Source: JAAFHN01 sp031421855
GTDB taxonomy: Bacteria > Pseudomonadota > Gammaproteobacteria > Burkholderiales > Burkholderiaceae_C
Assembly: GCA_031421855.1 (NCBI GenBank)
Contig: JANOPN010000226.1
Location: 1 to 29,019, forward strand
Reading direction: 5' to 3'
DNA length: 29,019 nucleotides
The position numbers and the translations under genes were made by a program. Below are positions 27,933 through 29,019 of the stretch, piece after piece. Below the pieces are notes generated by a model. That model was not told the DNA's origin, ran no database searches, and saw only the letters and a program-made list of their open reading frames with translations. The first letter of the stretch is position 1, and every line of letters starts with the position of its first letter.

Positions 27933-29019
27933 ATGAATCTCCCCATTGAATCCCTGCCCGGCTCACCTGAGCTTTCCCGTCACACATCGGGCGAGCTCAC
28001 GTTAGAAAACATCGAACTACGCGGCCTCGCGGCGGCCTACGGCACGCCTCTTTACGTCTATTCCCAGTCGGCAATCGAGCGAGCGGTCGCTCAGTACCAG
28101 CAAGCTCTCGCTGGTCGTCGATCTAAAATTTGTTACGCGATGAAAGCCAACAGTAACATTGGTTTGCTTCGCGTGATCAAGTCATTGGGTTGCGGTTTTG
28201 ACATCGTCTCAGGTGGGGAGTTGCAACGCGCCTTGGCGGCAGGTGCTGGCGGCGCAGACATCATTTTCTCAGGCGTTGGCAAGACGCGAGCAGAGATGCG
28301 TTTTGCCCTCGATCACGACATCGCATGCTTCAACGTCGAAAGCGAGGCCGAACTTGATGTGCTCAATGCCGTCGCCATTCAAGCCAGCAAACAAGCGCCC
28401 ATCAGCATTCGAGTCAACCCCAACGTCGACCCCAAAACACACCCGTACATTTCAACTGGACTCAAGGGCAACAAGTTTGGCATCGCGCACGAGCGGGTGC
28501 TTGCCACTTACCAACACGCTGCGTCGCTGCCTGGGCTGAAAGTCGTCGGCATCGACTGCCACATCGGCTCACAAATTACCCAAACTGAGCCCTATCTCGA
28601 GGCCATGGATCGCATGTTGGACTTGGTCGAAGCAATTGAAGCGGCGGCAATCCCCATCGCGCACATCGATTTTGGCGGCGGCTTGGGCATTGACTACAAC
28701 GGCGACACCCCACCGGCCGCGGTAACCCTTTGGCAGCAACTCCTCGCCAAGGTTGACGCGCGGGGCCACACGGCTAAGACCTTGATGATCGAGCCGGGTC
28801 GATCCATCGTCGGCAATGCTGGCATTTGCTTGACCGAGGTGCTCTTCCTCAAACCCGGCGAGCAAAAGAGTTTTTGCATCGTCGACGCTGCCATGAACGA
28901 CCTGCCAAGGCCGGCGATGTACCAGGCCTATCACCACATCGCCACCGTGGGCAACCGCACCGATGAGACATCAACGACCATTTTTGATGTCGTCGGCCCG
29001 GTATGCGAAAGCGGCGATT
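27933..29019 (+). CDS. lysA: Diaminopimelate decarboxylase (C-terminus beyond the window)
   Basis: The frame is open from the ATG at 27933 to the end of the window, giving 362 residues of a protein normally about 420 long. The alanine-racemase-like TIM barrel binds PLP through Lys71 (KICYAMKAN). Other motifs are GCGFDIVSGGEL, FSGVGKTRAEM, IRVNPNVDPKTHPYISTGL, KFGIAHE, GIDCHIGSQIT, IDFGGGLGIDY (phosphate binding) and EPGRSIVGNAG. The C-terminal domain shows VDAAMNDLPRPAMYQAYH and, at the last visible residues, GPVCESGD, whose Cys358 contributes to the partner active site. It converts meso-diaminopimelate to lysine and CO2. An ATG at 27926 is out of frame and ends quickly. It follows lptM by 27 bp and is probably co-transcribed with it. 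Confidence 0.97.
   Translation, partial: MNLPIESLPGSPELSRHTSGELTLENIELRGLAAAYGTPLYVYSQSAIERAVAQYQQALAGRRSKICYAMKANSNIGLLRVIKSLGCGFDIVSGGELQRALAAGAGGADIIFSGVGKTRAEMRFALDHDIACFNVESEAELDVLNAVAIQASKQAPISIRVNPNVDPKTHPYISTGLKGNKFGIAHERVLATYQHAASLPGLKVVGIDCHIGSQITQTEPYLEAMDRMLDLVEAIEAAAIPIAHIDFGGGLGIDYNGDTPPAAVTLWQQLLAKVDARGHTAKTLMIEPGRSIVGNAGICLTEVLFLKPGEQKSFCIVDAAMNDLPRPAMYQAYHHIATVGNRTDETSTTIFDVVGPVCESGD

Overview
The window is chromosomal DNA of moderate GC content from a betaproteobacterium, almost certainly order Burkholderiales and most like the Comamonadaceae. This rests on gene order: lysA-lptM-cyaY, ponA divergent from pilMNOPQ, then aroK-aroB, gltB-gltD, mlaFEDACB and a two-gene ABC-2 exporter form a familiar Burkholderiales neighbourhood. 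The protein motifs (PilN NLLPxRE, LptM lipobox followed by GQKGPL, a CGGGGGS lipoprotein linker) agree. No rRNA, tRNA or CRISPR array was seen.

Layout, left to right. 1-1228: 5' part of an ABC-2 permease and its ATPase (minus strand). 1411-5446: complete mla phospholipid-trafficking operon, transcribed mlaF-E-D-A-C-B (minus strand). 5447-5886: gene-free stretch with a 240-bp element bounded by perfect 21-bp inverted repeats at TTAA/TTAG and holding a ~120-nt imperfect palindrome. 5885-7008: a VOC protein and a YafY/WYL regulator. 7009-7219: spacer with a 13-bp perfect hairpin and a dispersed repeat copy. 7220-13542: gltB and gltD, the two glutamate synthase subunits. 13653-14378: a REP-associated (Y1-like) transposase relative whose HUH and tyrosine positions look lost. 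14392-16030: aroB and aroK. 16069-19491: a 1140-residue Ig-repeat lipoprotein. 19559-24732: pilQ, P, O, N, M, the type IV pilus alignment and secretin complex. Plus strand from 24959: ponA (PBP1A), then cyaY on the minus strand, lptM on the plus strand, and lysA running off the right end.

The known genes serve envelope building and central anabolism: lipid transport to and from the outer membrane (Mla), peptidoglycan synthesis (PBP1A, with LysA making lysine from meso-diaminopimelate), LPS-transport maturation (LptM), pilus assembly (PilMNOPQ), the shikimate pathway (AroKB) and ammonia assimilation (GltBD). Many genes are tightly packed with 4-bp ATGA overlaps.

The unusual material lies in the joints. 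A ~49-nt dispersed repeat occurs three times: over the mlaA start, in the gltD-VOC spacer, and read through as the C-terminal tail of GltB. There is also the TTAA-bounded palindromic element, the decayed transposase-like gene between aroB and gltB, and the large Ig-repeat lipoprotein between pilQ and aroK. No clearly new multi-gene defence or metabolic system is visible.
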